This document shows positions 7,805-15,214 of a stretch of DNA of 43,322 nucleotides, one piece after another. The notes under the pieces were generated by a model that searched no databases, had not been told where the DNA came from, and saw only the letters and a list, made by a program, of their open reading frames with translations. A program made the translations under genes and the position numbers. This DNA is from Thermoproteota archaeon (GTDB lineage: Archaea > Thermoproteota > Thermoprotei > Thermoproteales > Thermocladiaceae): contig JAADCU010000038.1 of the NCBI GenBank assembly GCA_013154355.1, forward strand, positions 1 through 43,322. The letters run 5' to 3'. Position 1 is the stretch's first letter. Each line of letters begins with the position of its first letter.

Positions 7805-8272
7805 TGGATCACTTAATAGAGAGATATCGCACACGTATTCTACCATTACCTTATTAGGTTTTGATTCTGGATCATCGCTTGCCTCAACCTCGACCTGCTC
7901 AATATATCCTTTCTCTTCTAGGTATCTTAAGGCAAGATCTAGATCTCTTGAGTACGGTCCATATTTATATGGTTTAAAATCTGCTGGAATATTAAGACCA
8001 TGCTCATACTTAAGTAAGAACATTATTTTCTGAAGCCTAGTCCTACCACGAATAACACCACCAACAAGATCTAGAATACCAAGAACAATATCGGCAAGCT
8101 CATCAAGATCTTCATCTGCTACATCTGGACCTAATCTACGAAGAAAACTGATTTTACCTGTAGACACGTTCTTTCTATTTCCTGTCCTGAAACCTGATCT
8201 TAATAAAGACGATCCTAAATTAGACAATGGACTTATTAATCCGATAAAAAAGAAGGATCTCCGTACGCTCAC
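7775..8272 (-). CDS. Small protein with winged-helix/YwgA-like domain
   Basis: 165 residues. After a basic, poorly conserved N-terminal 50 residues, the protein has RTRLQKIMFLLKYEH, a KYGPYS turn and LALRYLEEKGYI. This resembles winged-helix proteins of the YwgA or Panacea type, which mediate regulatory or antitoxin-like interactions in other contexts. I do not recognise a specific orthologue. GTG 8272 lies about 31 bases after TTTATAAG (8300-8307 on this strand), supporting a leaderless start, but the true N-terminus could be shorter. Its last three bases overlap a C/D RNA on the other strand. Confidence 0.6.
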   Translation of the reverse strand: MSVRRSFFFIGLISPLSNLGSSLLRSGFRTGNRKNVSTGKISFLRRLGPDVADEDLDELADIVLGILDLVGGVIRGRTRLQKIMFLLKYEHGLNIPADFKPYKYGPYSRDLDLALRYLEEKGYIEQVEVEASDDPESKPNKVMVEYVCDISLLSDPDISADRGLH

Positions 8273-8365
8273 GTTACTAGATTCTCTGTAGTCAGTACCT
8301 TATAAATTTTCGATTAGTTTTTCTCTCGCTCTGAGCAGCATAATGCTGTTGAAGCTGTAGGAGAA

Positions 8366-9337
8366 CTAGATTTTCCAGTCTACTTTTCTTACATGTACTC
8401 CATATTTTCTTGATAGGTAGTCTAGTGCTGATAATGCAGCTGTTGCTCCTTGTCCCGCTGCTATTACTGCCTGCTTATATGGTAGTGATGTTACGTCTCC
8501 TGCCGCGAATATTCCTTCCATACTTGTTCTACATTTTTCATCTATGACTATCTCGCCTCTCTCATTTATTTTCACTAGATGAGATATGTATGATGTATCT
8601 ATTCTATATCCTAGCTCTATGAATACTCCATCAATTTCTAGCTCTATTATTTCCCCATCTTTCTCTATTACTGCCTTACGTACTTTGAGATCTCCTTCAA
8701 TTTTTATTAGTTTAGCATTTTCTAATAATTCTATTTTCTCCTTATATTTTTCTAATATTTTTCCTATTGACTCGCTTCTTATTGTAGGTATCCAGTATAC
8801 TTTATTACATATTGATGCTAGTGCTGTAATACTCATCTCTAGGTGTGGTTCAGGTCCTGATATGTATAGGACTTTCTTACCTCTATATAGAGGTGCGTCA
8901 CATATTACGCAGTAGCTTACTCCTCGTCCGAGATACTTATCCTCTCCTTCAACTCCTAGCTTGATGGGTGATCTTCCTGATGCACATACTACTGCTCTAG
9001 CATAGTACGATCTGCCCTGACGTGTTTCAATCTTGAAAATCTCTCCTTCTCTACTCACCTTAGCGACCTCATCTATGACGAATCTGAATCCATACTTCAT
9101 GAGTTCTTTCAGAATCTTATCAATTATCTCCGACCCTTTGACAGGTCCTGTACCAGGATAATTCTCTATAAGTGGAATCCTCATCAACTGCCCACCTATC
9201 TCTCTACCAATCGCTATTATCGATACATTCTGTCTAAGAAGGTATAAACATGCTGTTAATCCTGCTATTCCTAAACCTATGACACATACATCATATATCT
9301 GACTCACTCTAATAGATTTATACGATCGCATTTTCAA
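8366..9337 (-). CDS. trxB: Thioredoxin reductase-like flavoprotein with degenerate NAD(P)H site
   Basis: 323 residues. The FAD motif GLGIAG is at 21-26 and a redox pair CVIC at 143-146, followed by DAPLYRGKKV; GIFAAGDVTSLPYKQAVIAAGQGATAA near the end is the second FAD-binding segment. These place it with thioredoxin reductases. The expected NADPH-binding GGGDSA and HRRxxxR motifs are absent: the equivalent positions read SGPEPHLE and PTIRSE. A different donor, such as reduced ferredoxin or flavin, is therefore possible. ATG 9337 is 8 bases from the divergent hemD start; a downstream GTG (protein begins VSQIYDVCVIG) cannot be excluded. Confidence 0.85.
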   Translation of the reverse strand: MKMRSYKSIRVSQIYDVCVIGLGIAGLTACLYLLRQNVSIIAIGREIGGQLMRIPLIENYPGTGPVKGSEIIDKILKELMKYGFRFVIDEVAKVSREGEIFKIETRQGRSYYARAVVCASGRSPIKLGVEGEDKYLGRGVSYCVICDAPLYRGKKVLYISGPEPHLEMSITALASICNKVYWIPTIRSESIGKILEKYKEKIELLENAKLIKIEGDLKVRKAVIEKDGEIIELEIDGVFIELGYRIDTSYISHLVKINERGEIVIDEKCRTSMEGIFAAGDVTSLPYKQAVIAAGQGATAALSALDYLSRKYGVHVRKVDWKI

Positions 9338-9345
9338 AGTTATCG

Positions 9346-10065
9346 ATGACTACAGTACTCATCTTGAGAACATTACTGAAACACAGCAAGATTATGGCAA
9401 TACCAGACAAACATAGGATAATAGAGATCAAAATATTGAAACCAGTAAAAATATTGAACATATCAGGAAGACATAGTACAGACATAGCAATATTTATGAG
9501 CAGTCTCGCAGTAAGATTTCTAGAGAACATTATAATACATGCAAGATACGTCATACCGATCGGAGAAGACACAGAACAGGAAATATTGAAGAACAGAAAC
9601 ATAGTCTATAGTAGACTTCTAAAACCAAGCCACTACTCAAGTATTGGAATAGTAAGACTACTAGAGAACATCGCAAGACTGAACTCAAGTATACGTAATG
9701 TACATGTGTACAGGTCTGCACATGGTAATGATATGATAGCCTCTAAATGTAGAGAACTTAATCTTAGCATACGAGAGTACAGGATATATAAGCTAGAACC
9801 TATCAATCACATGTTATCTCTTCTTCCAGGAATCCTAGAGAAAGTTGACATAGTGATAGCTATGTCAGGTCTAATCTTGGAGACAGTATATAGATACCTT
9901 ACAGATATAGGGAAAACATATCTACTAAAGAACAAGTACATAATTGTTCCAGGTCCTGAAGCAGCTAGTAAAGCTAGGAAACTAGGTATAGAGAATCTCT
10001 ATGTAGCAGAAAACTCAAAAATAAGCGATATCTTAAGAACAGTAGAAAGTATTGTGAGAACATGA
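9346..10065 (+). CDS. hemD: Uroporphyrinogen-III synthase
   Basis: 239 residues with low but recognisable HemD features: a two-lobed alternation of strands and helices, an AMSGLILETVYRYL segment and a C-terminal IIVPGPEAASKARKLGI stretch typical of the family's final motif. HemD closes and inverts ring D of hydroxymethylbilane to give uroporphyrinogen III, precursor of siroheme and heme. The gene ends in an ATGA overlap with the fused siroheme decarboxylase, which supports the assignment. TTTATAC (about 9316-9322), about 27 bases before ATG 9346, is the likely TATA box and lies inside the first codons of the divergent flavoprotein gene. The other early tetrapyrrole genes are not in this window. 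Confidence 0.78.
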   Translation: MTTVLILRTLLKHSKIMAIPDKHRIIEIKILKPVKILNISGRHSTDIAIFMSSLAVRFLENIIIHARYVIPIGEDTEQEILKNRNIVYSRLLKPSHYSSIGIVRLLENIARLNSSIRNVHVYRSAHGNDMIASKCRELNLSIREYRIYKLEPINHMLSLLPGILEKVDIVIAMSGLILETVYRYLTDIGKTYLLKNKYIIVPGPEAASKARKLGIENLYVAENSKISDILRTVESIVRT

Positions 10066-11024
10066 GAAGTCTAATAGAACTATTAATGGAACTTCAATAT
10101 AATTTTCCACTAACAGAAAGACCATTTCACGATATCGCTCTGAAACTTGACACAGATCCTGAAAAGATCATAGAGACTGTAAGATCATTAAGAGAGAAGG
10201 GAATAATTAGAAGAATAGGATCAGTATTAAATTATAGAAGTAGAAATCTAAAAGCAGCACTAGTAGCCTTAAGAGTTTCTGAAAAATATATAGATAATGT
10301 TATAGAACATATAAATAACCTAGGTGGAGTATCACATAACTTTCTAAGAGAACATGATCTTAACATATGGTTCGTAATTAAGAGGCAAAGCATGGAAGAT
10401 ATCGTTAAGATAATACGAGAAATATGTTCACAATATAGCATAAACGAGTATGCTATACTAGAATCAGTGAAAACTTATAGATTGGACGTAAGATTCGACC
10501 TATATAGAGGAATATCTAGAGCAAAGATTCTAAGACAAGAAGATCCTCCAAAACTTGAACAAGTATCAAAGATACCCATAGAAGCATTAAGAGAGCTTAT
10601 GAATATAGATATTGTTGAAAGACCATTTAGAAAAATATCTGAAAAATATTTAATAGATGAGAAAGTTTTAATAGATGAAATAAAAAAGTTAATAAATCTT
10701 CATGTTCTAAGAGACTTCTATGCAGTACTAGATCAATCTAATATTGGATTTAGGATAAACTCTATGATAATCATAAGATCATCATTAGATAATATTGAGA
10801 AAATACTGAAACTACAGGAACCAACACATATCGTATATAGGAGACTCGTAGATGGTACAAGAAGAGACCTTGAAGGAATATACTTAATGATTCATGCAGT
10901 ATGTAAAGAAGTTATACATGAATTCCTTAAGAAGAACTTATCAGAATATAACTATATTATTCTTCATAGCATTAAAAATCTTTTACCATCAATGCCTCAT
11001 GATATTGAGTATAGTACAAACTAG
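10062..11024 (+). CDS. ahbAB: Fused AhbA-AhbB siroheme decarboxylase (Lrp/AsnC-type)
   Basis: 320 residues built as two homologous halves of about 155. Each starts with a winged helix (FPLTERPFHDIALKLDTDPEKI with REKGIIRRIGSVLN; then VERPFRKISEKYLIDEKV) and continues into an AsnC-like ligand domain. The first half keeps the VSHNFLREHDLNIWFVI stretch seen in AhbA/NirD-type enzymes. In the usual system AhbA and AhbB are separate subunits that remove two acetate carboxyls from siroheme to give 12,18-didecarboxysiroheme. Here they appear as one chain. The gene overlaps hemD by ATGA. The second half is more divergent (PTHIVYRRLVDGTRRD), so its role may be structural. Confidence 0.82.
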   Translation: MRSLIELLMELQYNFPLTERPFHDIALKLDTDPEKIIETVRSLREKGIIRRIGSVLNYRSRNLKAALVALRVSEKYIDNVIEHINNLGGVSHNFLREHDLNIWFVIKRQSMEDIVKIIREICSQYSINEYAILESVKTYRLDVRFDLYRGISRAKILRQEDPPKLEQVSKIPIEALRELMNIDIVERPFRKISEKYLIDEKVLIDEIKKLINLHVLRDFYAVLDQSNIGFRINSMIIIRSSLDNIEKILKLQEPTHIVYRRLVDGTRRDLEGIYLMIHAVCKEVIHEFLKKNLSEYNYIILHSIKNLLPSMPHDIEYSTN

Positions 11025-11053
11025 TTAGACAACATATAACATCTATATTGGAG

Positions 11054-11071
11054 ATCACTATAGGTAGTGAT
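11054..11071. terminator. Hairpin between convergent genes
   Basis: ATCACTA (11054-11060) and TAGTGAT (11065-11071) form a perfect 7-bp stem with a TAGG loop. It lies in the 56-base gap between the ends of ahbAB and the convergent radical SAM gene, followed by a T-rich stretch (11079-11083), so it could help end transcription from either side. Confidence 0.4.
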
Positions 11072-11080
11072 GATCATCTT

Positions 11081-12223
11081 TTAAGAGTCTACTTTTCTAA
11101 CGTCCTCAAACGTCTCTTTAAGAAATCTCTTCTTCCAATCCTCTACTATTACTCTTTCCGTCCTAACTAGTCTATATAGTGCCATTAGTGTACAGTCTTC
11201 GTCTATGTTGTCTCTAAGTCTTAATCTACATCCTCTACAGTATTCCCATAGTTTACATCCTCTACAGTACTCATATTCTTCATGTATTAAATCTGTGAGT
11301 GATCTTTCTCTTAAGTCTCCAAGTTTATTCTTATTATCAAATTGACAGGGATATACTGAGAGATCTGGATAAATTGATAATATGCTTTTTCCTGCATTAC
11401 ATCTAGATCTTTTTGAGAACCTTTCTATCTTCTCTTCAAGTTCTTTCTTACTTCTACTTGAGAGTAGCGAGATCACGATATAGTCTGAAGGTTCTGTTAC
11501 AGTGAGCACATCTATGTTCCTGTACTCTCTAAGTATCTTCAGTAGATGTATTAGAAATATGGTCTCTACCTCAGGCGGAGGTTTCAGTTTCTTATAAGTT
11601 TCTAATCCTCTTCCTGAAGGTACTAGATGATATATACATAATCTATGGACATCGTACTTTCTACATAACTTTAACATGTTCTCTATAGTATACATGCTTG
11701 TCCATGTTAATGTCATTCTTATACCAGTCTCAATACTATTATGAGTTAGTATTCTAATAGTCTCCACGATCTTGTAAAATGAGGATCCTATACGTATTTT
11801 TGAATCTTCTTGAGAAGGAATGTCCAGACTTACTCCAACATAATCTATATTGTAGTTTTTTAGAAGTTTTATATTTTCATTATTTATGAACATTCCATTA
11901 CTACTTATTACTATTCTTACTCTTCTTTTAGAGAGTTCTTGAAGAAGGTAATCGATGTGAGAATATAGGAGTGGTTCTCCTCCACTAATTATGACTAGTC
12001 TTGGACTGATTTTCTCAATCTCTCTCACTATTATGTTTATTCCTTCTTTATCTAGTTCTTTTCCTCCTATTGTTGAAGATGAGTAACAGTATATGCATTT
12101 TAGTGGGCATTTTTGAGATATGTTTAACACTATTATACCTCGTTTACCTTTTTCTCCTATTCTATGACTTATCTTGACTTCTCCAAATGCTATCTCTGTT
12201 AGAGGAATCACTTGAGGTCTCAC
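11081..12223 (-). CDS. Radical SAM protein with SPASM-like C-terminus, probably heme-pathway AhbC/AhbD type
   Basis: 380 residues. The [4Fe-4S]-SAM cluster ligands are Cys39, Cys43 and Cys46 (CPLKCIYC), followed by IISGGEPLLY. A second Cys-rich region (RCNAGK, YPCQF, EYCRGCKLWEYCRGC) forms a SPASM/twitch-like auxiliary cluster domain. The HLVPSGRG segment and this layout recall NirJ/AhbC/AhbD enzymes, which act after siroheme decarboxylase, and the gene faces ahbAB. I cannot tell AhbC (deacetylase) from AhbD (heme synthase), and peptide-modifying enzymes share the fold. GTG 12223 is the start, with AGGT just upstream. Confidence 0.72.
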   Translation of the reverse strand: MRPQVIPLTEIAFGEVKISHRIGEKGKRGIIVLNISQKCPLKCIYCYSSSTIGGKELDKEGINIIVREIEKISPRLVIISGGEPLLYSHIDYLLQELSKRRVRIVISSNGMFINNENIKLLKNYNIDYVGVSLDIPSQEDSKIRIGSSFYKIVETIRILTHNSIETGIRMTLTWTSMYTIENMLKLCRKYDVHRLCIYHLVPSGRGLETYKKLKPPPEVETIFLIHLLKILREYRNIDVLTVTEPSDYIVISLLSSRSKKELEEKIERFSKRSRCNAGKSILSIYPDLSVYPCQFDNKNKLGDLRERSLTDLIHEEYEYCRGCKLWEYCRGCRLRLRDNIDEDCTLMALYRLVRTERVIVEDWKKRFLKETFEDVRKVDS

Positions 12224-12260
12224 CTACATTAAACTTAATAAGTAATTTTGAGGTAACTAC

Positions 12261-12596
12261 ATGATGGCAACATCAGCAGCATCGGCACTTGAGAGTGTGT
12301 ATGAGTTAATGAAGAAGATTGATCAGTACGTTGATGAGGTCTACAAGGCTAGGAGCAGGGCAGAGGAGGAGATTAGGAAGAAGGTTGAGGCTGCTAAGCA
12401 GGAGATTCAGAAACAGTTAGAGTCCTACATAAATGAGCTATTGCAGAAGTATAGGCAAGAGTTGGAGAAGATGATTGAGGAAGACGTGTCTAAGTATAGG
12501 CAGGAGCTTGAGAAGAAACTTTCAGAGTTCACTTCAAAGGTTGAGAGTAGTTTTGAGAAGGTAGTTGAGGAGGTTCTAAAACTACTAGGATTCTAA
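12261..12596 (+). CDS. Coiled-coil protein, probable A-type ATPase peripheral stalk subunit (H/G-like)
   Basis: 111 residues, almost entirely one charged helix with heptad repeats (EEEIRKKVEAAKQEIQKQLE, LLQKYRQELEKMIEEDVSKY), no Cys and a small hydrophobic C-terminus (EVLKLLGF). The length and composition match the H subunit of archaeal ATP synthase stalks, and the convergent gene pair next door includes subunit D. Starts ATG 12261 (a second ATG at 12264) with GAGGT about 8 bases upstream. The partner subunit E is not in the window, so the assignment rests on shape and context. Confidence 0.55.
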   Translation: MMATSAASALESVYELMKKIDQYVDEVYKARSRAEEEIRKKVEAAKQEIQKQLESYINELLQKYRQELEKMIEEDVSKYRQELEKKLSEFTSKVESSFEKVVEEVLKLLGF

Positions 12597-12608
12597 TACC
12601 TGCCAGTG

Positions 12609-12614
12609 TTTTTT
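12609..12614 (+). terminator. T-run after the coiled-coil gene
   Basis: A run of six T residues starts 13 bases after the stop codon of the gene ending at 12596, before the convergent small gene. Archaeal transcripts commonly end in such T-runs. Confidence 0.4.
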
Positions 12615-12616
12615 CC

Positions 12617-12766
12617 TTACCTTATCTGCTCCTTTATTCGATTTACCATATCTAGAAGCTGCTTATGGTACTTATCTATCTCCTGCGTGATCTCGCTCAT
12701 GTATTTTCCAACTAGCTCCTTCATTTTATCCTCTATCTGCTCTCTTAGACCCTTCTGTGATGACAT
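12617..12766 (-). CDS. 49-residue charged helical protein downstream of atpD
   Basis: A small open frame too short for most gene callers runs from ATG 12766 to TAA at 12617. The product starts MSSQKGLREQIEDKM and stays helical and charged, with heptad-like spacing (EQIEDKMKELV, YHKQLLDMVNRIKEQI). It begins 8 bases after the atpD stop codon and a strong GGAGG at the atpD end precedes it by 12 bases. It looks like a short coiled coil, possibly a stalk or assembly partner of the ATPase. The opposite strand over the same bases is open too, but its product (many Phe, Ser, Leu, Cys) looks like a shadow. No homologue recognised. Confidence 0.6.
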   Translation of the reverse strand: MSSQKGLREQIEDKMKELVGKYMSEITQEIDKYHKQLLDMVNRIKEQIR

Positions 12767-12774
12767 GAGTGTTA

Positions 12775-13401
12775 TCAGCCTCCGAGAATTATCTGTATTA
12801 CCTTTCTTCTAACAAACTCTTCTCTCTCTTCCTCATCTAGTGCCAGTCTCAGATTCTTAATGGCCTCAGTCAGGCTTGGCAGGATTACGTAGTCTATAGC
12901 GTTTATCATTCTCTGATACTCCTTAGCTCTAGCTAGCAACGTGTAGAATATGTTCTCTAGATTAAGCAGTTCTAGAAGCTTATCAATAGTCTTGTATAGA
13001 AGATTCATAGATATATCAAATTCTGGAGGTATCGAAACTATGCTATAGTTTGGTGCTGATATACCAACAAACTTAGCGCTCTGAAACTTCACACCCTCAT
13101 ACTCCTTAACCTCGTACTCTACATGTACTGTTGGTGGAACCATCTCACCAAGCTTACCTATCTCATCTATTCCCGCCCTAGCTATGCCAAGCTTAAGCCA
13201 GTCAGATACCTGTTGAAGCTGTTCATAGACTAGTTTCCTAGTCTCTTCAAGCTTAGGAATGATTACTCTAATCTTCTGTATCGTAGCATTTCTAGCATCC
13301 TCAATAGTCTTCCTGACTCTTCTATAAAGTCTCTCGCTAGTCCTAAATCTCAGCAAAGTAAGTCTAGACTTTACATACGTCCTAACTACCATAATAGACA
13401 C
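12775..13401 (-). CDS. atpD: A-type (V-type) ATP synthase subunit D
   Basis: About 208 residues with the D-subunit layout: two long helices at the ends and a small domain between. The C-terminal helix carries AKEYQRMINAIDYVILPSLTEAIKNL then LDEEEREEFVRRKVIQ, matching the family's RRVNALEYVLIP and EREEFxRLK pattern. Subunit D is the central rotor stalk that couples the catalytic head to the membrane ring. ATG 13392 has AGGTG 6 bases upstream and may be the true start rather than GTG 13401. It is 26 bases after the UbiA gene on the same strand. Subunits A, B, E, I and K are not here. Confidence 0.85.
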   Translation of the reverse strand: MSIMVVRTYVKSRLTLLRFRTSERLYRRVRKTIEDARNATIQKIRVIIPKLEETRKLVYEQLQQVSDWLKLGIARAGIDEIGKLGEMVPPTVHVEYEVKEYEGVKFQSAKFVGISAPNYSIVSIPPEFDISMNLLYKTIDKLLELLNLENIFYTLLARAKEYQRMINAIDYVILPSLTEAIKNLRLALDEEEREEFVRRKVIQIILGG

Positions 13402-13427
13402 CTATCCACCTTATATGAAAAGCTTTA

Positions 13428-14324
13428 CTATGCGAGAACGTGAAATATTAGTAGTGCTGTGAATATTACTGCGAGTAGTGGATAGGTGAGTTTGTAGCAG
13501 AGGAAGGTTAGTTTTTTGCTTCCTCTCCAGTCTTTGAGTCCTATCCTGACCATGAGGTAGATCTCTGATGCGAATACTATCAGGATTACTAGCGAGTATA
13601 GTGGTGATACTAGTCCTAGTAGTGGTGGTGTTAGAGCTAGTAGACATGTTGCGAGTAGTGCTGTAAATGTTGCTAGATAAGGTATCCATGGTTTTCTCCA
13701 GTATTTTACTGTTATCGTTGGTACTCCAGCTAGAGCGTAGTCTTCTGCCCAGTGCATTGCTACAGCCCATAGATGTGTTAGAACCCAGAAGTATCCCATG
13801 AATGCTATCACTAGTCCTGGAATTGTTATTGTTCCTGTTGCTACATACCATGCATGTAGTATGACTGCTACATATGCAAATGCTGCAACTAGTATGCTTG
13901 TCCAGGATCTTCTTTTAAGTAGTGCAGTGTAGAGGTATACATATGTTATCATTGCTAGAGCATAGAGTGCTGGCGTTAAATAGTCTCTTAGGAGTACTGT
14001 TACTAGTATAGTAGTTGTTATTGATACTATGCCAAGAATTTTACAGAACTTACTAGCTTCTTCGTAGGATAGTTCTTTTCTTGCGAGAACTCTCTTATTT
14101 CTCGTGCGTCGCATGACCTCATCTATATCGTAGTCGAGCAGATTGTTCATTGCGTTTCCCCATGAGATGCCTAGTATGATTACTATGCTCTCTAAGATGA
14201 ACTTTACAAGATTTATTGGTCCTGACAGTGCTACTAGGTAAGCTATTATCCAGGTATAGTACACGCTTGCTGTAACATGAGGCTTAGTGAGCAATATATA
14301 TGACCTCAACTTGCTCATCTTCAC
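13428..14324 (-). CDS. ctaB: UbiA-family prenyltransferase, protoheme IX farnesyltransferase (heme O synthase)-like
   Basis: 298 residues with about eight hydrophobic segments. The first Asp-rich motif NNLLDYDIDEVMRRTRNKR and the second loop EDYALAGVPTITV match heme O synthase (CtaB/Cox10), which attaches a farnesyl or longer chain to heme b in the membrane. Related UbiA enzymes make other prenylated products, including archaeal ether lipids, so the substrate is not certain. The start is GTG 14324, 26 bases downstream of TTAAAAAA (14346-14354 on this strand), consistent with a leaderless mRNA. A heme-copper oxidase is not visible in this window. Confidence 0.75.
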   Translation of the reverse strand: MKMSKLRSYILLTKPHVTASVYYTWIIAYLVALSGPINLVKFILESIVIILGISWGNAMNNLLDYDIDEVMRRTRNKRVLARKELSYEEASKFCKILGIVSITTTILVTVLLRDYLTPALYALAMITYVYLYTALLKRRSWTSILVAAFAYVAVILHAWYVATGTITIPGLVIAFMGYFWVLTHLWAVAMHWAEDYALAGVPTITVKYWRKPWIPYLATFTALLATCLLALTPPLLGLVSPLYSLVILIVFASEIYLMVRIGLKDWRGSKKLTFLCYKLTYPLLAVIFTALLIFHVLA

Positions 14325-14345
14325 AGGAAAGATACTTAGGCTACG

Positions 14346-14354
14346 TTTTTTAAC
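14346..14354. promoter_or_regulatory. TATA-like box shared by the divergent ubiA and GTPase genes
   Basis: TTTTTTAAC is centred 26 bases before the UbiA start (minus strand) and about 34 before the GTPase start (plus strand). A second candidate for the GTPase, TTATTAGA, is too close (14370-14377). Confidence 0.4.
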
Positions 14355-14383
14355 TTGAGCCTCAGTAATCTTATTAGAAAGAG

Positions 14384-15214
14384 ATGAAGATAACTGTGAC
14401 AGAGTCGTGGAGGAGAGTGAGGAAAGTGCTCGATGATGCTGATCTCGTGCTTGAGGTAGCTGATGCTAGAGAGCCTATGGAGACGAGGAACGTGAGAATT
14501 GAAAAGCTTGCTCAGAAGCTTGGAAAACCAATAATACTAGTATTAAACAAGTGCGATCTAGTACCATTCGAGATTCTCGAGAAATGGAAGATCTTTCTAG
14601 AGAGAGAGCTACCTACAGTGTTTCTTAGTGCAAAGTATAGACTTGGTACAAGAAAGCTCATGATATATATAAAGAAGTATGCGCCGAGACTTCCTGTCAG
14701 AGTAGCAGTAGTAGGTTATCCAAACGTTGGTAAATCGACAGTCATAAACTACTTGAAGGGAAGACATGTAGCTCAGACAAGTCCAGTACCAGGTTGGACT
14801 CGTGGTGAGCAGATAGTTAAGGCTAAGTCCTGGCTGTACGTAGTCGATACGCCTGGAGTAGTACCTATAGAGGAGGTCAAGGATGAGGCCCTCCTGATAG
14901 TTAAGGGGGCCATAGATCCATCTAGGCTAAGAGACCCTGTGTACCCAGCAGTGAAGCTAATAGAGAGAATACTGAGATATAATCCATCAGCGTTTTTAGA
15001 AAGATATAATATCGATAGTAGGGATCCTATGAAGATAATTGAGGAGGTTGCTAGAAAAAGAGGACTACTACTCAAAGGTGGTAAACCAAACATAGAGGCT
15101 GCAGCACAGGCTGTGATAAGAGATTGGATAGAAGGAAAAATAACCTATTATAGGCTTCCTGAGGAGTACTATGCTCATGCTGAAGAGAGCGAGACCACTA
15201 GTGGAGTTTCCTGA
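14384..15214 (+). CDS. Circularly permuted GTPase (RbgA/YlqF-Nog2 family)
   Basis: 276 residues with GTPase motifs in permuted order: G4 NKCD (about residue 57), then G1 GYPNVGKST (about 108) and G3 DTPG (about 150). The N-terminal EVADAREPMETRN segment is typical of the RbgA/YawG group, which acts in late assembly of the large ribosomal subunit. The C-terminal region (residues 185-270) is helical, including KGGKPNIEAAAQAVIRDWIEGK. GAG lies 1-3 bases before ATG 14384, too close to be a ribosome binding site. The gene overlaps the next by 44 bases. Role is inferred from the family. Confidence 0.92.
   Translation: MKITVTESWRRVRKVLDDADLVLEVADAREPMETRNVRIEKLAQKLGKPIILVLNKCDLVPFEILEKWKIFLERELPTVFLSAKYRLGTRKLMIYIKKYAPRLPVRVAVVGYPNVGKSTVINYLKGRHVAQTSPVPGWTRGEQIVKAKSWLYVVDTPGVVPIEEVKDEALLIVKGAIDPSRLRDPVYPAVKLIERILRYNPSAFLERYNIDSRDPMKIIEEVARKRGLLLKGGKPNIEAAAQAVIRDWIEGKITYYRLPEEYYAHAEESETTSGVS

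Noticed and set aside
11066-11080. GTGATGA resembling a C box near the ahbAB end
   Set aside because: No D', C' or D boxes follow at the right distances; the sequence is better explained as part of a hairpin between convergent genes.
12606-12812. Plus-strand open frame of 68 codons after the coiled-coil gene
   Set aside because: Product is rich in Phe, Ser, Leu and Cys like a shadow; the minus-strand 49-codon frame has a ribosome binding site and helical product.
13411-13851. Minus-strand open frame of 146 codons inside the UbiA gene
   Set aside because: Ser/Thr/Asn-rich, in a different frame from the membrane protein with clear UbiA motifs.
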